In this document: piece after piece, positions 52,528 to 63,286 of the stretch | Layout of the letters: the number at the start of each line of letters is the position of its first letter | How positions within the stretch are numbered: the stretch's first letter is position 1 | Assembly (NCBI RefSeq): GCF_001570405.1 | Contig: NZ_BBYM01000012.1 | Location: 100,202-164,201, forward strand | Direction: 5' to 3' | DNA from: Microtetraspora niveoalba | GTDB lineage: Bacteria; Actinomycetota; Actinomycetes; Streptosporangiales; Streptosporangiaceae | Length of the DNA stretch: 64,000 bases | Program-made: the position numbers and the translations under genes | The notes under the pieces: generated by a model | What the model saw: the letters and a program-made list of their open reading frames with translations, nothing else | What the model was told of the DNA's origin: nothing | Databases searched by the model: none

Positions 52528-53772
52528 TCAGACGGCCTGGCAAATGAATGCGTAAGGACGCTCGCCGATCCTGGTAAGAACGATTACCCCTGAATTGTCC
52601 CCTGAAAGACGCAAATTTCGTGACAATTGATCGATGTCGACGGCGGATCCGCGCTTCTTGATCGTCACGTTTCCGACGCCGCGCTTCCTCAGGGCCGCGC
52701 GCAGCGCCTTCAGCGAGAACGGCATGACCTCGTGTACCTCGTACGCCGCCGCCCACGGCGTGCGGACGAGCACGTCACTCGTGATGTAGGCGATCCGGGG
52801 GTCGAGCAGGTGCCCCTCGACCATGCCGGCCACCTCCGCCACCAGATGCGCCCGGACCGCCGCACCGTCGGGCTCGTACAGGTAGTGCGCGACCGGGCCG
52901 GCGCCGACCTCCGCCCCGGAGGGGACGAGTGTCTCGCCGGACGGCAGCAGGGTCGCCCGCCGTTCGGGGGGCGCGCTCCCGTGGACGACGGCCCCGGGGA
53001 CGTGTGCCAGGCCGCCGAGCCAGATCACCGCCTCCTTCACCTCGCCCTTGTACGAGACCCACTCGGCCTCGGCTCCCTCCGGGATGAGCTCGTACGGGAT
53101 GCCGGGCGCGACCTTGAGGCAGGCCGCCGGGGCTCGGGACGCCAGCTCCAGCGTCACGGGCCACGAGGGCGAGTAGGCCATCGGGTCGAACACCCGCCCG
53201 CGCGCGCCCCGTCTCGCCGGGTCGGCGAAGAGCACGTCGTACGCCGACGGATCGGTGTCTGCGGCGTCGGCCGTACGGATCGCGACCAGGTCGGAGAGGC
53301 CGAGCGCGGCGGCGTTCGCCCGGGCGACCTCGGAGGTGAGCGGGTCGAGGTCCACGGCGTCCACGGCGCAGCCCGCGCGGGCGAGGGCGACCAGGTCGCC
53401 GCCGATCCCGCAGCACACGTCGAGCACGCGCGGGCCGCCCGCCCCGGCCCGTCCGGCATCGCCCGGGGTCCCGGCGGGAACGGCGGCGGCGACGCGGCGG
53501 GCGCGGTGCGCGGCCACCTCGGCCCGGGTCGCCTGCTCCAGGCCGTGAGGGGTGAAGTACATCACGGCGGCGTCCGCGCCGAACTTGGCCGCTCCCCGGC
53601 GGCGGAGGCCGGCCTGGGTCAGTGCGGCCGACGTCAGCGCCGGGTCGTGGGCGCGCCGCAGCCTGGTCGCCGCCGCCACCGGATCGAGCCCCTCGTCCAG
53701 CACACGCACGGCTTCGGCCAGCGCAGTACGCCCCTCCGGTGTCAGCAGCTCACGGAACGCCTCAAGGTCCAC
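52528..53772 (-). CDS. THUMP-like domain class I SAM-dependent methyltransferase
   Basis: A 414-residue methyltransferase. SAM motif I is VLDVCCGIGGDLVALARAG, followed by AVDLDP and a DVLFADPARR motif resembling the NPPY-type catalytic loop. The C-terminus (VGNVTIKKRGSAVDIDQLSRNLRL, GVIVLTRIGERPYAFICQ) matches the THUMP-like domain, so an RNA substrate is likely. A TTG at 53916 would extend the protein through the CIRCE operator and is rejected; GTG 53772 gives the conserved-looking MDLEAFRELLTPEG and lies eight bases after TAGCGT. Divergent from groES. Confidence 0.88.
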   Translation of the reverse strand: MDLEAFRELLTPEGRTALAEAVRVLDEGLDPVAAATRLRRAHDPALTSAALTQAGLRRRGAAKFGADAAVMYFTPHGLEQATRAEVAAHRARRVAAAVPAGTPGDAGRAGAGGPRVLDVCCGIGGDLVALARAGCAVDAVDLDPLTSEVARANAAALGLSDLVAIRTADAADTDPSAYDVLFADPARRGARGRVFDPMAYSPSWPVTLELASRAPAACLKVAPGIPYELIPEGAEAEWVSYKGEVKEAVIWLGGLAHVPGAVVHGSAPPERRATLLPSGETLVPSGAEVGAGPVAHYLYEPDGAAVRAHLVAEVAGMVEGHLLDPRIAYITSDVLVRTPWAAAYEVHEVMPFSLKALRAALRKRGVGNVTIKKRGSAVDIDQLSRNLRLSGDNSGVIVLTRIGERPYAFICQAV

Positions 53773-53780
53773 GACTCCCG

Positions 53781-53786
53781 ACGCTA
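53781..53786 (-). promoter_or_regulatory. Leaderless-type -10 box of the THUMP-like methyltransferase
   Basis: TAGCGT on the minus strand, then CGGGAGTC and GTG 53772. Confidence 0.45.
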
Positions 53787-53854
53787 TCGCCTCCCCGGAC
53801 CCACCCCCGCCGCCCCGAGCGCCTTCGGTAGCTGACCTGCGACGGGGGTTCGTG

Positions 53855-53883
53855 TTGACTGTCACGGTCCCCTTGCATACTGT
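53855..53883 (+). promoter_or_regulatory. groES-groEL promoter
   Basis: TTGACT at 53855-53860 and TACTGT at 53878-53883 with a 17-base spacer. The predicted start near 53890 falls on the first base of the CIRCE operator. Confidence 0.85.
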
Positions 53884-53889
53884 TTCGTG

Positions 53890-53916
53890 TTGGCACTCGA
53901 CTAGCGAGAGTGCCAA
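53890..53916 (+). promoter_or_regulatory. CIRCE operator (HrcA binding site)
   Basis: Inverted repeat TTGGCACTC-N9-GAGTGCCAA, a perfect 9-bp palindrome with the 9-base spacer of CIRCE. In the family HrcA binds it and represses groESL until heat shock. hrcA itself is not in the window. Confidence 0.95.
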
Positions 53917-54005
53917 CAGCGACGAGGCAGGTCTGACACCCGCGACGGCAGGCCGCTGGTCGCCTCTTCAGCTCATTCATCGCAATCTGAAGGGGAGGTC
54001 CGATC

Positions 54006-54317
54006 GTGACGACCGCCACTAAGGTTCCCGTTAAGCCGCTTGGTGACCGCATCGTGGTCCAGCCGCTTGAGGCCGAGCAGACCACCGCTTCCGGCCTGGT
54101 CATCCCGGACACCGCCAAGGAGAAGCCGCAGGAGGGCAAGGTCCTCGCGGTGGGCCCGGGCAACTGGGACGAGGACGGCGAGAAGCGCATTCCGCTCGAC
54201 GTCAAGGAGGGCGACGTCGTCCTCTACAGCAAGTACGGCGGCACCGAGGTCAAGTACGGCGGCGAGGAGTACCTGGTGCTCTCGGCCCGTGACGTGCTCG
54301 CCATCATCGAGAAGTAG
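54006..54317 (+). CDS. groES: Co-chaperonin GroES
   Basis: Heptameric lid of the chaperonin, 103 residues. The mobile loop [21 protein letters not shown] and [13 protein letters not shown] are conserved. GTG 54006 follows GGGGAGG. Transcribed from the CIRCE-controlled promoter; groEL follows after 72 bases with a hairpin between. Confidence 0.98.
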   Translation: MTTATKVPVKPLGDRIVVQPLEAEQTTASGLVIPDTAKEKPQEGKVLAVGPGNWDEDGEKRIPLDVKEGDVVLYSKYGGTEVKYGGEEYLVLSARDVLAIIEK

Positions 54318-54332
54318 GCCGCGCAAAGCATG

Positions 54333-54366
54333 AGGAGCCCCGGGACATGTTGTGCCCGGGGCTCCT
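54333..54366 (+). terminator. Hairpin between groES and groEL
   Basis: AGGAGCCCCGGG (54333-54344) pairs perfectly with CCCGGGGCTCCT (54355-54366), loop 10 bases. It may attenuate transcription or protect mRNA ends, so that groES and groEL levels differ. Confidence 0.6.
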
Positions 54367-54389
54367 GTGCGCTCGTATAGGAGACGTGA

Positions 54390-56018
<1,629 letters not shown>

Positions 56019-56382
56019 TCCGGTGACGTGACCCGGGCGAAGGCCCGGCGAACGGACCGCGTGGGGCGCGGCGGTGTCTGGACTGAGGAACGAGTGGGCT
56101 GAGGTACGAGGCCCCGAGAGACGAGGGAAGGCATCGCCTGAAGGCGCCCCGCGCAGCCGGGCGAAGGCCCGGCGAACGGACAGGGTACGGCTCTCGCTGA
56201 CGCGGGGGCCGTACTTCTTTTTGCGGTAAACCGAAGTGCGGGGTGGCGCGTCGTCCCTGGTCGTACATCTGACATGTAATTGCCAATTGGGCCATTCATC
56301 TGAAATATTCAAACCCTCTTGTGTTCAATCGATTACGTCTGGTTATCGACGCGTCAATGTGACCAATCCGTAGCCGTTAACC
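56019..56382 (+). other. groEL-sigma factor intergenic region
   Basis: The 364 bases hold the repeated hairpins above and, from about 56270, an AT-richer stretch likely to contain the promoter of the sigma factor gene. No whiB-family or bldM-like gene is present, unlike in Mycobacterium or Streptomyces at this locus. Confidence 0.6.
56034..56181 (+). repeat. 24-bp direct repeats forming GAAG-loop hairpins downstream of groEL
   Basis: CGGGCGAAGGCCCGGCGAAC plus GGAC occurs at 56035-56058 and again at 56158-56181. Each copy forms a hairpin (CCGGGC-GAAG-GCCCGG for copy 1, one pair longer for copy 2). The first lies 16 bases after the groEL stop and may act as its terminator. Confidence 0.75.
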
Positions 56383-57039
56383 ATGACGACATGCGCGATC
56401 GTGGCGGGCATCATGCCTAACGTGACCGAGGGACGCGTCGCCGACGCCGCAACTGGGGTAAGGCTTGCGACGAGATCGGATGAGTCCGACCTCAGGGAAC
56501 TGACCAGCCTTGCCGTACAAGGAGATCGCACCGCGATCGAATCGCTTCTGGGGCACCTGCGCCCGATGGTGGTGCGCTATTGCCGTGCGCGACTGGGAAG
56601 GGTTTCCGGTCACTATCACATCGCCGACGACGTGGCTCAGGAAGTGTGCATCGCGGTGCTGTCCGCGCTGCCGCGTTATCGGGACATGGGGCGTCCGTTC
56701 GCGTCGTTCGTGTTCGGGATCGCGTCGCACAAGGTCGCCGACGCGCTGCGCAGCTCGGTGCGGTCCGCCGTGCCGACCCAGGACCTGCCCGACGGCCCGG
56801 ACGACGGTCCCGGGCCGGAGGAGACGGTGGTGCGCTACATCGAGGCCGAGCACGCGCGGGCGCTGCTGTCGCGGCTGCCGGACAACCAGCGCGAGCTGCT
56901 GATCCTTCGGGTGGTGTCCGGGCTGTCGGCGGAGGAGACCGGGAACGTGCTGGGCATGTCGCCCGGCGCGGTGCGGGTCGCCCAGCATCGGGCGCTGACG
57001 AGGCTCAGGCAGATGGCCGATCTGGAGTCGATTGCTTGA
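56383..57039 (+). CDS. RNA polymerase sigma factor of the SigD/ShbA group
   Basis: Sigma-70 family factor with regions 2 and 4 only, 218 residues. Region 2 is [46 protein letters not shown]; region 4 is [26 protein letters not shown] and [17 protein letters not shown]. These match mycobacterial SigD and Streptomyces ShbA, which controls hrdB transcription. The gene order groEL, sigma, guaB, guaB3 is shared with both. ATG 56383 is used; ATG 56413 is a credible shorter start, and neither has a clear ribosome site. Followed by a truncated anti-sigma ORF. Confidence 0.92.
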   Translation: MTTCAIVAGIMPNVTEGRVADAATGVRLATRSDESDLRELTSLAVQGDRTAIESLLGHLRPMVVRYCRARLGRVSGHYHIADDVAQEVCIAVLSALPRYRDMGRPFASFVFGIASHKVADALRSSVRSAVPTQDLPDGPDDGPGPEETVVRYIEAEHARALLSRLPDNQRELLILRVVSGLSAEETGNVLGMSPGAVRVAQHRALTRLRQMADLESIA

Positions 57040-57091
57040 TCAACGCCGTCCTCGTGCACCGGGCTAGCCGGGGGCGTGCGACGATGCAGCA

Positions 57092-57259
57092 GTGGATGCG
57101 GATGTTGCGCGGACCGACGCCGTTCTGGACGCGCTGGCCCGGCGGGAGGCCGTCTTCGAGCTGGAGGCCGGAGATGTCGCCGTGCGCCTGCTCGGCGCGC
57201 TGATCGCCGATGTGGACGGTCACCGGCTCTCTTCTGTGTCGATCACGCCGTCGACGTAG
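57092..57259 (+). pseudogene. RsdA-like anti-sigma factor, truncated to its sigma-binding N-terminus
   Basis: A 55-codon ORF starting at GTG 57092. The translation (RTDAVLDALARREAVFELEA, then GDVAVRLLGALIADVDGHRL) has the pattern of the sigma-binding N-terminal region of RsdA, the membrane anti-SigD factor of mycobacteria: ALLDAL, then a short acidic linker, then a LLxxW-like helix. It then stops, with no membrane helix or extracytoplasmic part. Its last 40 bases overlap the 3-prime end of the convergent DUF5319 gene. It lies exactly where rsdA is expected. It may be a remnant, or a soluble mini anti-sigma factor; GACGAT six bases upstream could serve as a leaderless promoter. Confidence 0.6.
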
Positions 57260-57600
57260 CCTCGGGCGTACTCCCAGCTCACGTAGTCGCTGGGGTCGGG
57301 TTGGAAGGCGGGCTCGTGGACCTGGGGGCGGCCGTTGTCGATCATCTGTCGCAGGTTGCCCCGGAGCAGGTCCCAGCTGAAGTAGTGCTGCTCGCCGCAC
57401 TCGGGGCAGTCGAGGACGAGGCCGAGCACGCCCTGAGGTTCGAGCAGGGAGCGGAACACCTCGACGTCGGCGAGGTCGGTGAGGGCCTCGTCGCGCTCGG
57501 CGAGGGTCAGTGGCTCCTGATCGTCGGGCTCGCCCAGCTCGGCCGAGGGGTCGTTCGGGTCGTCCGCGAAGGGGTCGCGGGGGACGTCTTCCAGCACCAT
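57220..57600 (-). CDS. DUF5319 family protein
   Basis: An acidic 126-residue protein conserved in actinobacteria at this place (Rv3412-like). It contains a CPECGEQHYFSWDLLRGNL segment with one CxxC, suggesting a half zinc site, and the C-terminal YVSWEYARGYVDGVID. Function unknown. A GTG one codon downstream (57597) lies six bases after TAAGGT and could be a leaderless start. Its 3-prime end overlaps the anti-sigma remnant. Confidence 0.88.
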   Translation of the reverse strand: MVLEDVPRDPFADDPNDPSAELGEPDDQEPLTLAERDEALTDLADVEVFRSLLEPQGVLGLVLDCPECGEQHYFSWDLLRGNLRQMIDNGRPQVHEPAFQPDPSDYVSWEYARGYVDGVIDTEESR

Positions 57601-57730
57601 CCCACCTTATGACCCACCCCGCCCCCGCGAGCGGAAGTGGGCACACTCGGGACGGTCCACGTGTTTTGACCGGCTCGTACGGAACCGGCCGTGGAAGGGC
57701 CCGTGCGGGACCGGGCGGCCGGGCGCCGGG

Positions 57731-58723
57731 TCAGAGCCAGGACCGGCGGCTGGCCTCCACACCGGCCTGGAAGCGCGAGTTCGCGCCCAGCTCGGCGATC
57801 GCCTGCGCGAATCTCGCGCGCACCGTGCGTACGGAGAGGCCGAGGTGCCGGGCGATGGACTCGTCGGAGAGCCCCTGGGCGGCGAGCCGGAGCACCTGGA
57901 TGGCGCCTCCGGGACGCGCGACGGGCACCGCCCTGCCCCACAACTCGCCGAACAGGGCGCGGAGCGCGCCGACGACGACGGGCGACCGCACCAGGGAGCA
58001 GTTGTAGGCGTGTTCGGAAGGCGAGGCGCCCCACTGGACGGGCAGTCCGGCCGCGTCGGCCCCGAGCGCGAAGAACCAGCTCGGCACCTGGTCGAGGGAG
58101 CGCACCTCGGCCCCGGCCCTGTTGAGCAGCCCGGCGGTCTCGCGGAAGGAGGGGACGCCGAGCGCGGACACCGGAACGAGCAGGCGCGACGTGAGATCGC
58201 CCTCCTTGATCGCGCGGATCCACATGTCCGCGTGCTTCTCGAAGAAGTCGCCGGTCGTGCGCCGGTCGGGGAGCGCGGCGACCAGCTCGGCGCGGGGAGC
58301 CTGCCCGGCCAGCCCGATGACCGCCTCGTACAGCTCGTCGGCGCCCGTCAGGGACCGGACGCTCAGCTCGCCCCTGCGGTAGTCGCGCCCGGAGTCGTAG
58401 TGCTGGGCCAGGTCGCCGACGGCGGCGAGCATCTCGTCGATCTGGCGGCTCTGCAGGGCCAGCAGGGAGAGCCGCTCGGCGACCAGCCGGCCGACCGGCC
58501 CCGCGGGATGGCGGGCCAGGTACTCCCCGGCGGCCTCGTCGACGGCTCCGAGCCGGATGAGCGTCGCCAGGAGGCCGGCGACCCGGTCCGCGGGCTCGTC
58601 CACCGCCTGGGCGACCTCGTCGAGCGTGGCACGGTGCAGTCGCAGCACCGTGGTGTACACGGCGGTCTCCGCCTCGCCGAGACCGAGGGCCTGGAGAGGG
58701 TCGGCGTTTCGCGTCGTGTTCAT
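57731..58723 (-). CDS. LuxR-type transcriptional regulator with TrmB-like N-terminal domain
   Basis: A 330-residue regulator. The N-terminal 80 residues (ALGLGEAETAVYTTVLRL, then HRATLDEVAQAVDEPADRVAGLL) resemble a TrmB/MarR-like winged helix. A central domain of about 180 residues follows, and a C-terminal LuxR helix-turn-helix lies in LRLAAQGLSDESIARHLGLSVRTVRARFAQAIAELGANSRFQAG. The signal is unknown. The start is ATG 58723, with GGAG upstream. It lies divergently from guaB; TGTGCAG repeats in the gap may be its binding sites. Confidence 0.88.
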   Translation of the reverse strand: MNTTRNADPLQALGLGEAETAVYTTVLRLHRATLDEVAQAVDEPADRVAGLLATLIRLGAVDEAAGEYLARHPAGPVGRLVAERLSLLALQSRQIDEMLAAVGDLAQHYDSGRDYRRGELSVRSLTGADELYEAVIGLAGQAPRAELVAALPDRRTTGDFFEKHADMWIRAIKEGDLTSRLLVPVSALGVPSFRETAGLLNRAGAEVRSLDQVPSWFFALGADAAGLPVQWGASPSEHAYNCSLVRSPVVVGALRALFGELWGRAVPVARPGGAIQVLRLAAQGLSDESIARHLGLSVRTVRARFAQAIAELGANSRFQAGVEASRRSWL

Positions 58724-58998
58724 GGCTCGCTCCGCGCGCTCGGGTCGCCAGCGCGGCGGGCCACGCGGGAACGTCTCCCGGCCGCGCCGCCTGGCGAGGA
58801 TATCCCCGCGCCCCCGGCCTGTCCGGAGGTTCCGTCATTCCGCGGAACGCATGTGCAGCTTTGTGCAGTTGCAGGGTGAGACATTGCATATCAACGGAGT
58901 GTGACGCAGTCTTAACACAGCGTCGGCAAGTTACCGCGATCCGGCGCCACCGGGCGCGGAGGGGGGCTCGGGTCGCGGGATCGCGATTGTCGCCGATG

Positions 58999-59028
58999 GT
59001 GGGGGGACCGGTCAGCCGGTCCCCCCAC
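58999..59028 (+). terminator. Strong intrinsic terminator without an annotated gene upstream
   Basis: A perfect 13-bp stem, GTGGGGGGACCGG with CCGGTCCCCCCAC, loop TCAG, followed by TTCTTT on the plus strand. The nearest plus-strand gene ends 1.7 kb upstream, so the terminator serves either a short RNA starting after about 58850 or a guaB leader. Confidence 0.75.
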
Positions 59029-59090
59029 TTCTTTGTGCCCGCGTTTCTGTCGGGGGGAGGTGGGCCCCCCTCTTCCGTGAGGCGAGGGGG

Positions 59091-60664
<1,574 letters not shown>

Positions 60665-60698
60665 GTTCTGTCACGGACGGCGGACCACTGCGACGCCG

Positions 60699-60730
60699 GT
60701 ACGGCTGCCGCCGCTCGGCGGGAGCCGTAC
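60699..60730 (+). terminator. Hairpin between guaB and guaB3
   Basis: GTACGGCT (60699-60706) pairs with AGCCGTAC (60723-60730), with an inner CGCCG/CGGCG-type stem. It may reduce readthrough into guaB3. Confidence 0.5.
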
Positions 60731-60758
60731 AGGTATGGATCGGAAAGAGTAGGACGAT

Positions 60759-61877
60759 ATGACTCAGGTGGAGATCGGGCGCGGCAAGAGCGGGCGGCGC
60801 GCGTACGCGTTGGACGAGATCGGCATCGTGCCGTCCCGGCGCACCCGCGACCCCGAGGAGGTCTCGATCTCCTGGCAGATCGACGCCTACCGGTTCGACC
60901 TGCCCATGGTGGTCAGCCCCATGGACAGCGTCGTGTCCCCGCGGACGGCGATCGAGATCGGGCGGCTGGGCGGCCTCGCCGTACTGGACCTCGAAGGGCT
61001 GTGGACGCGCTACGAGGACCCGACGCCGCTGCTCGAAGAGGTCGCGACCCTCGACAGCGACGCCGCGACCCGGCGGCTGCAGGAGATCTACACGGCGCCG
61101 ATCGACGACGAGCTGATCGGCCGGCGGATCGAGGAGATCCGCGCGGCCGGCGTCACCACGGCGGTGCGGCTGTCCCCGCAGAAGACGGCGCGGCACCACA
61201 AGGCCGTCATCGACGCCGGTGTGGACATCTTCGTCATCCGGGGCACGACGGTCTCGGCCGAGCACGTCTCGGGCCGGGCGGAGCCGCTGAACCTCAAGCA
61301 GTTCATCTACGAGCTGGACGTCCCGGTGATCGTGGGCGGCTGCGCCACCTACACCGCCGCGCTGCACCTCATGCGGACCGGCGCGGCGGGCGTGCTGGTC
61401 GGCTTCGGCGGCGGCGCGTCGCACACCACCCGCAACGTCCTCGGCGTGGTCGTGCCGATGGCCACCGCGATCTCGGACGTGGCCGCGGCGCGCCGCGACT
61501 ACATGGACGAGTCGGGTGGACGTTACGTCCACGTCATCGCCGACGGCGGCATGGGCGGCTCCGGTGACATCGCCAAGGCCATCGCCTGCGGCGCCGACGC
61601 GGTCATGGTGGGCTCGCCGCTCGCCCGCGCCGCCGAGGCGCCGGGCCGGGGCTTCCACTGGGGCTCCGAGGCGCACCACCCCGAGCTGCCGCGCGGCAAG
61701 CGCGTCGAGTTCGGCACGATCGGGACGCTGCAGCAGATCCTGCACGGGCCCTCGTCGCTCGCCGACGGCTCCATGAACCTCATGGGCGCGCTGCGTCGGA
61801 CGATGGCGACCGCGGGCTACTCCGACCTGAAGGAGTTCCAGCGGGTCGAGGTCGTCGTCGCCCCGCCCCAGCGCTGA
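60759..61877 (+). CDS. guaB3: GuaB3-type IMP dehydrogenase-related protein
   Basis: A 372-residue TIM-barrel paralog of GuaB found in actinobacteria. It lacks the CBS domains. The catalytic loop reads VGFGGGASHTTRNVLGV, so the cysteine of SICTT is replaced; normal IMPDH chemistry through a thioimidate is therefore unlikely. The phosphate-binding part IADGGMGGSGDIAKAIACGADAVMVG is retained, so it probably binds a purine nucleotide. A different enzymatic or regulatory role is likely; mycobacterial guaB3 is reported non-essential as far as I recall. The start is ATG 60759. Confidence 0.92.
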   Translation: MTQVEIGRGKSGRRAYALDEIGIVPSRRTRDPEEVSISWQIDAYRFDLPMVVSPMDSVVSPRTAIEIGRLGGLAVLDLEGLWTRYEDPTPLLEEVATLDSDAATRRLQEIYTAPIDDELIGRRIEEIRAAGVTTAVRLSPQKTARHHKAVIDAGVDIFVIRGTTVSAEHVSGRAEPLNLKQFIYELDVPVIVGGCATYTAALHLMRTGAAGVLVGFGGGASHTTRNVLGVVVPMATAISDVAAARRDYMDESGGRYVHVIADGGMGGSGDIAKAIACGADAVMVGSPLARAAEAPGRGFHWGSEAHHPELPRGKRVEFGTIGTLQQILHGPSSLADGSMNLMGALRRTMATAGYSDLKEFQRVEVVVAPPQR

Positions 61878-61910
61878 CACACCGCCGGGCACTCCGGCAT
61901 CCGGACGGAA

Positions 61911-61943
61911 CGCGGGCCCCTCGCCTCGGGTGAGGGGCCCGCG
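61911..61943 (+). terminator. Terminator after guaB3
   Basis: CGCGGGCCCCTC (61911-61922) pairs perfectly with GAGGGGCCCGCG (61932-61943), 12 bp, 9-base loop, 33 bases after the stop. The convergent nagA ends at 62058, so it may serve both directions. Confidence 0.75.
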
Positions 61944-61948
61944 TGGTG

Positions 61949-62040
61949 TCTCCGGCCCGCGCCGGTCTCCGCGGCCCGCGCCGGTCTCCGCGGCCCGCGC
62001 CGGTCTCCGCGGCCCGCGCCGGTCTCCGCGGCGCGCGTCG
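61949..62040. repeat. 19-bp tandem repeat array between guaB3 and nagA
   Basis: Three perfect copies of TCTCCGCGGCCCGCGCCGG at 61966-61984, 61985-62003 and 62004-62022, with a 17-bp partial copy before and a diverged partial copy after. It lies between convergent genes, next to the guaB3 terminator. Confidence 0.92.
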
Positions 62041-62057
62041 CGGGCGGGCGGGTCAGA

Positions 62058-63200
62058 TCACGCGGCGGCCGGGCGGCGGACCCAGGCGCCGCGGCGCATC
62101 ACGCCGTCGACCTCCAGGGTGTCGCCGAGCACCACCAGGTCGGCGTACTTCCCGACCGTGATCGAGCCGATCTCGTGGTCGAGGCCGAGCACGCGCGCGG
62201 GGGTGAGGGACGCCATCCTCGCCACCTCGACCGGTGGGACGCCCACCTGCTCGACCGTCCGCTTGAACGCGACGTCCATCGTGAGCGTGCTGCCCGCGAT
62301 GGAGCCGCCGTCGGCGATGCGCGCCACCCCGTCCTTCACTTCCACGGTCATCGGGCCCAGGGGGTAACGCCCGTCGCCCATCCCGGCCGCCGCCATCGCG
62401 TCGGTGATCAGCGCCGTACGGCCGGGGCCCGCCACCCGCATCGCCAGCCCGAGCATCGCCGAGTGGACGTGGACGCCGTCGTTGACGAGCTCCACCGTGA
62501 CCCGGTCGTCCTGGAGCAGGGCGGCGATCGGGCCGGGATTGCGGTGGCCGAGCTGCGGCATCGCGTTGTAGAGGTGGGTCGCCACACCGGCGCCCGCCTC
62601 GATGCCCGCGATCGTCTGGTCGTACGTGGCCTCGCTGTGGCCGAGGGCGGCGATCACGCCCTCGGCGACGGCGTCCCTGATCACGTCGAGCGCGCCGGGC
62701 AGCTCCGGGGCGATCGTCAACATCCGGACCCGGCCCCGGCCCGCCTTGACGAGCTGCCGGAACTCCTCGCGCGACGGGTCGCGCAGCAGCGCGGGGTCGT
62801 GCGCGCCGCACCTGCTCCGTGCGATGTACGGACCTTCGAAGTGGATGCCCGCGAGGAGACCCTGCTCGCAGAGGTCGGCCAGGGCGGACGCCGCGCGGGC
62901 GATCCGGTCCGGCGTGGCGGTGACCAGGCTGGCGACCAGCGTGGTGGTCCCCCTGCTCAGGTGGAACGCCGCGACCTCGGCGGCGGTGTCCGGGTCGCCG
63001 TCGGGGAACGAGCCGCCGGCCCCGCCGTGGCTGTGGATGTCGACGAAGCCGGGGACGACCAGCCGGCCGCCCAGGCTGTGGCCGTTCCCCGGCGCGGGGC
63101 CGTGCCCGATGTGGGTGATGCGTCCGTCCTCGATGGTGAGCCAGCCGTCGTGCTCGCCGTCGAGTGTGACGACGCGGGCGTCGGAAAGGGTGATGCTCAC
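62058..63200 (-). CDS. nagA: N-acetylglucosamine-6-phosphate deacetylase
   Basis: Deacetylates GlcNAc-6-phosphate to glucosamine-6-phosphate, feeding glycolysis or cell-wall synthesis; 380 residues, amidohydrolase fold. Metal and active-site motifs: PGFVDIHSHGGAGG, HFEGPYIARSRCGAHDP, LGHSEATY, THLYNAMPQLGHRNPG and ITDAMAAAGMGDG with the catalytic aspartate. GTG 63200 follows GAGGAGGAC; longer frames run into the upstream gene. The adjacent SIS isomerase supports an amino-sugar role. Confidence 0.96.
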   Translation of the reverse strand: MSITLSDARVVTLDGEHDGWLTIEDGRITHIGHGPAPGNGHSLGGRLVVPGFVDIHSHGGAGGSFPDGDPDTAAEVAAFHLSRGTTTLVASLVTATPDRIARAASALADLCEQGLLAGIHFEGPYIARSRCGAHDPALLRDPSREEFRQLVKAGRGRVRMLTIAPELPGALDVIRDAVAEGVIAALGHSEATYDQTIAGIEAGAGVATHLYNAMPQLGHRNPGPIAALLQDDRVTVELVNDGVHVHSAMLGLAMRVAGPGRTALITDAMAAAGMGDGRYPLGPMTVEVKDGVARIADGGSIAGSTLTMDVAFKRTVEQVGVPPVEVARMASLTPARVLGLDHEIGSITVGKYADLVVLGDTLEVDGVMRRGAWVRRPAAA

Positions 63201-63286
63201 GCCGTCCTCCTCGCCCGCGACGGTCGCGGTGATCGGTTCCCGGAGTCCTCGTTCATGGGTCCATCCTGCCGCGACCGGACGGAGGG

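Noticed and set aside
52351-53916. TTG starts that extend the coiled-coil protein to 52485 and the methyltransferase to 53916
   Set aside because: Better ribosome-site or -10 evidence exists for internal GTG codons; the second extension would translate through the CIRCE operator.
61949-62040. CRISPR or attachment-site reading of the 19-bp repeats
   Set aside because: There are no spacers and no integrase or cas genes nearby; it is a simple tandem array.
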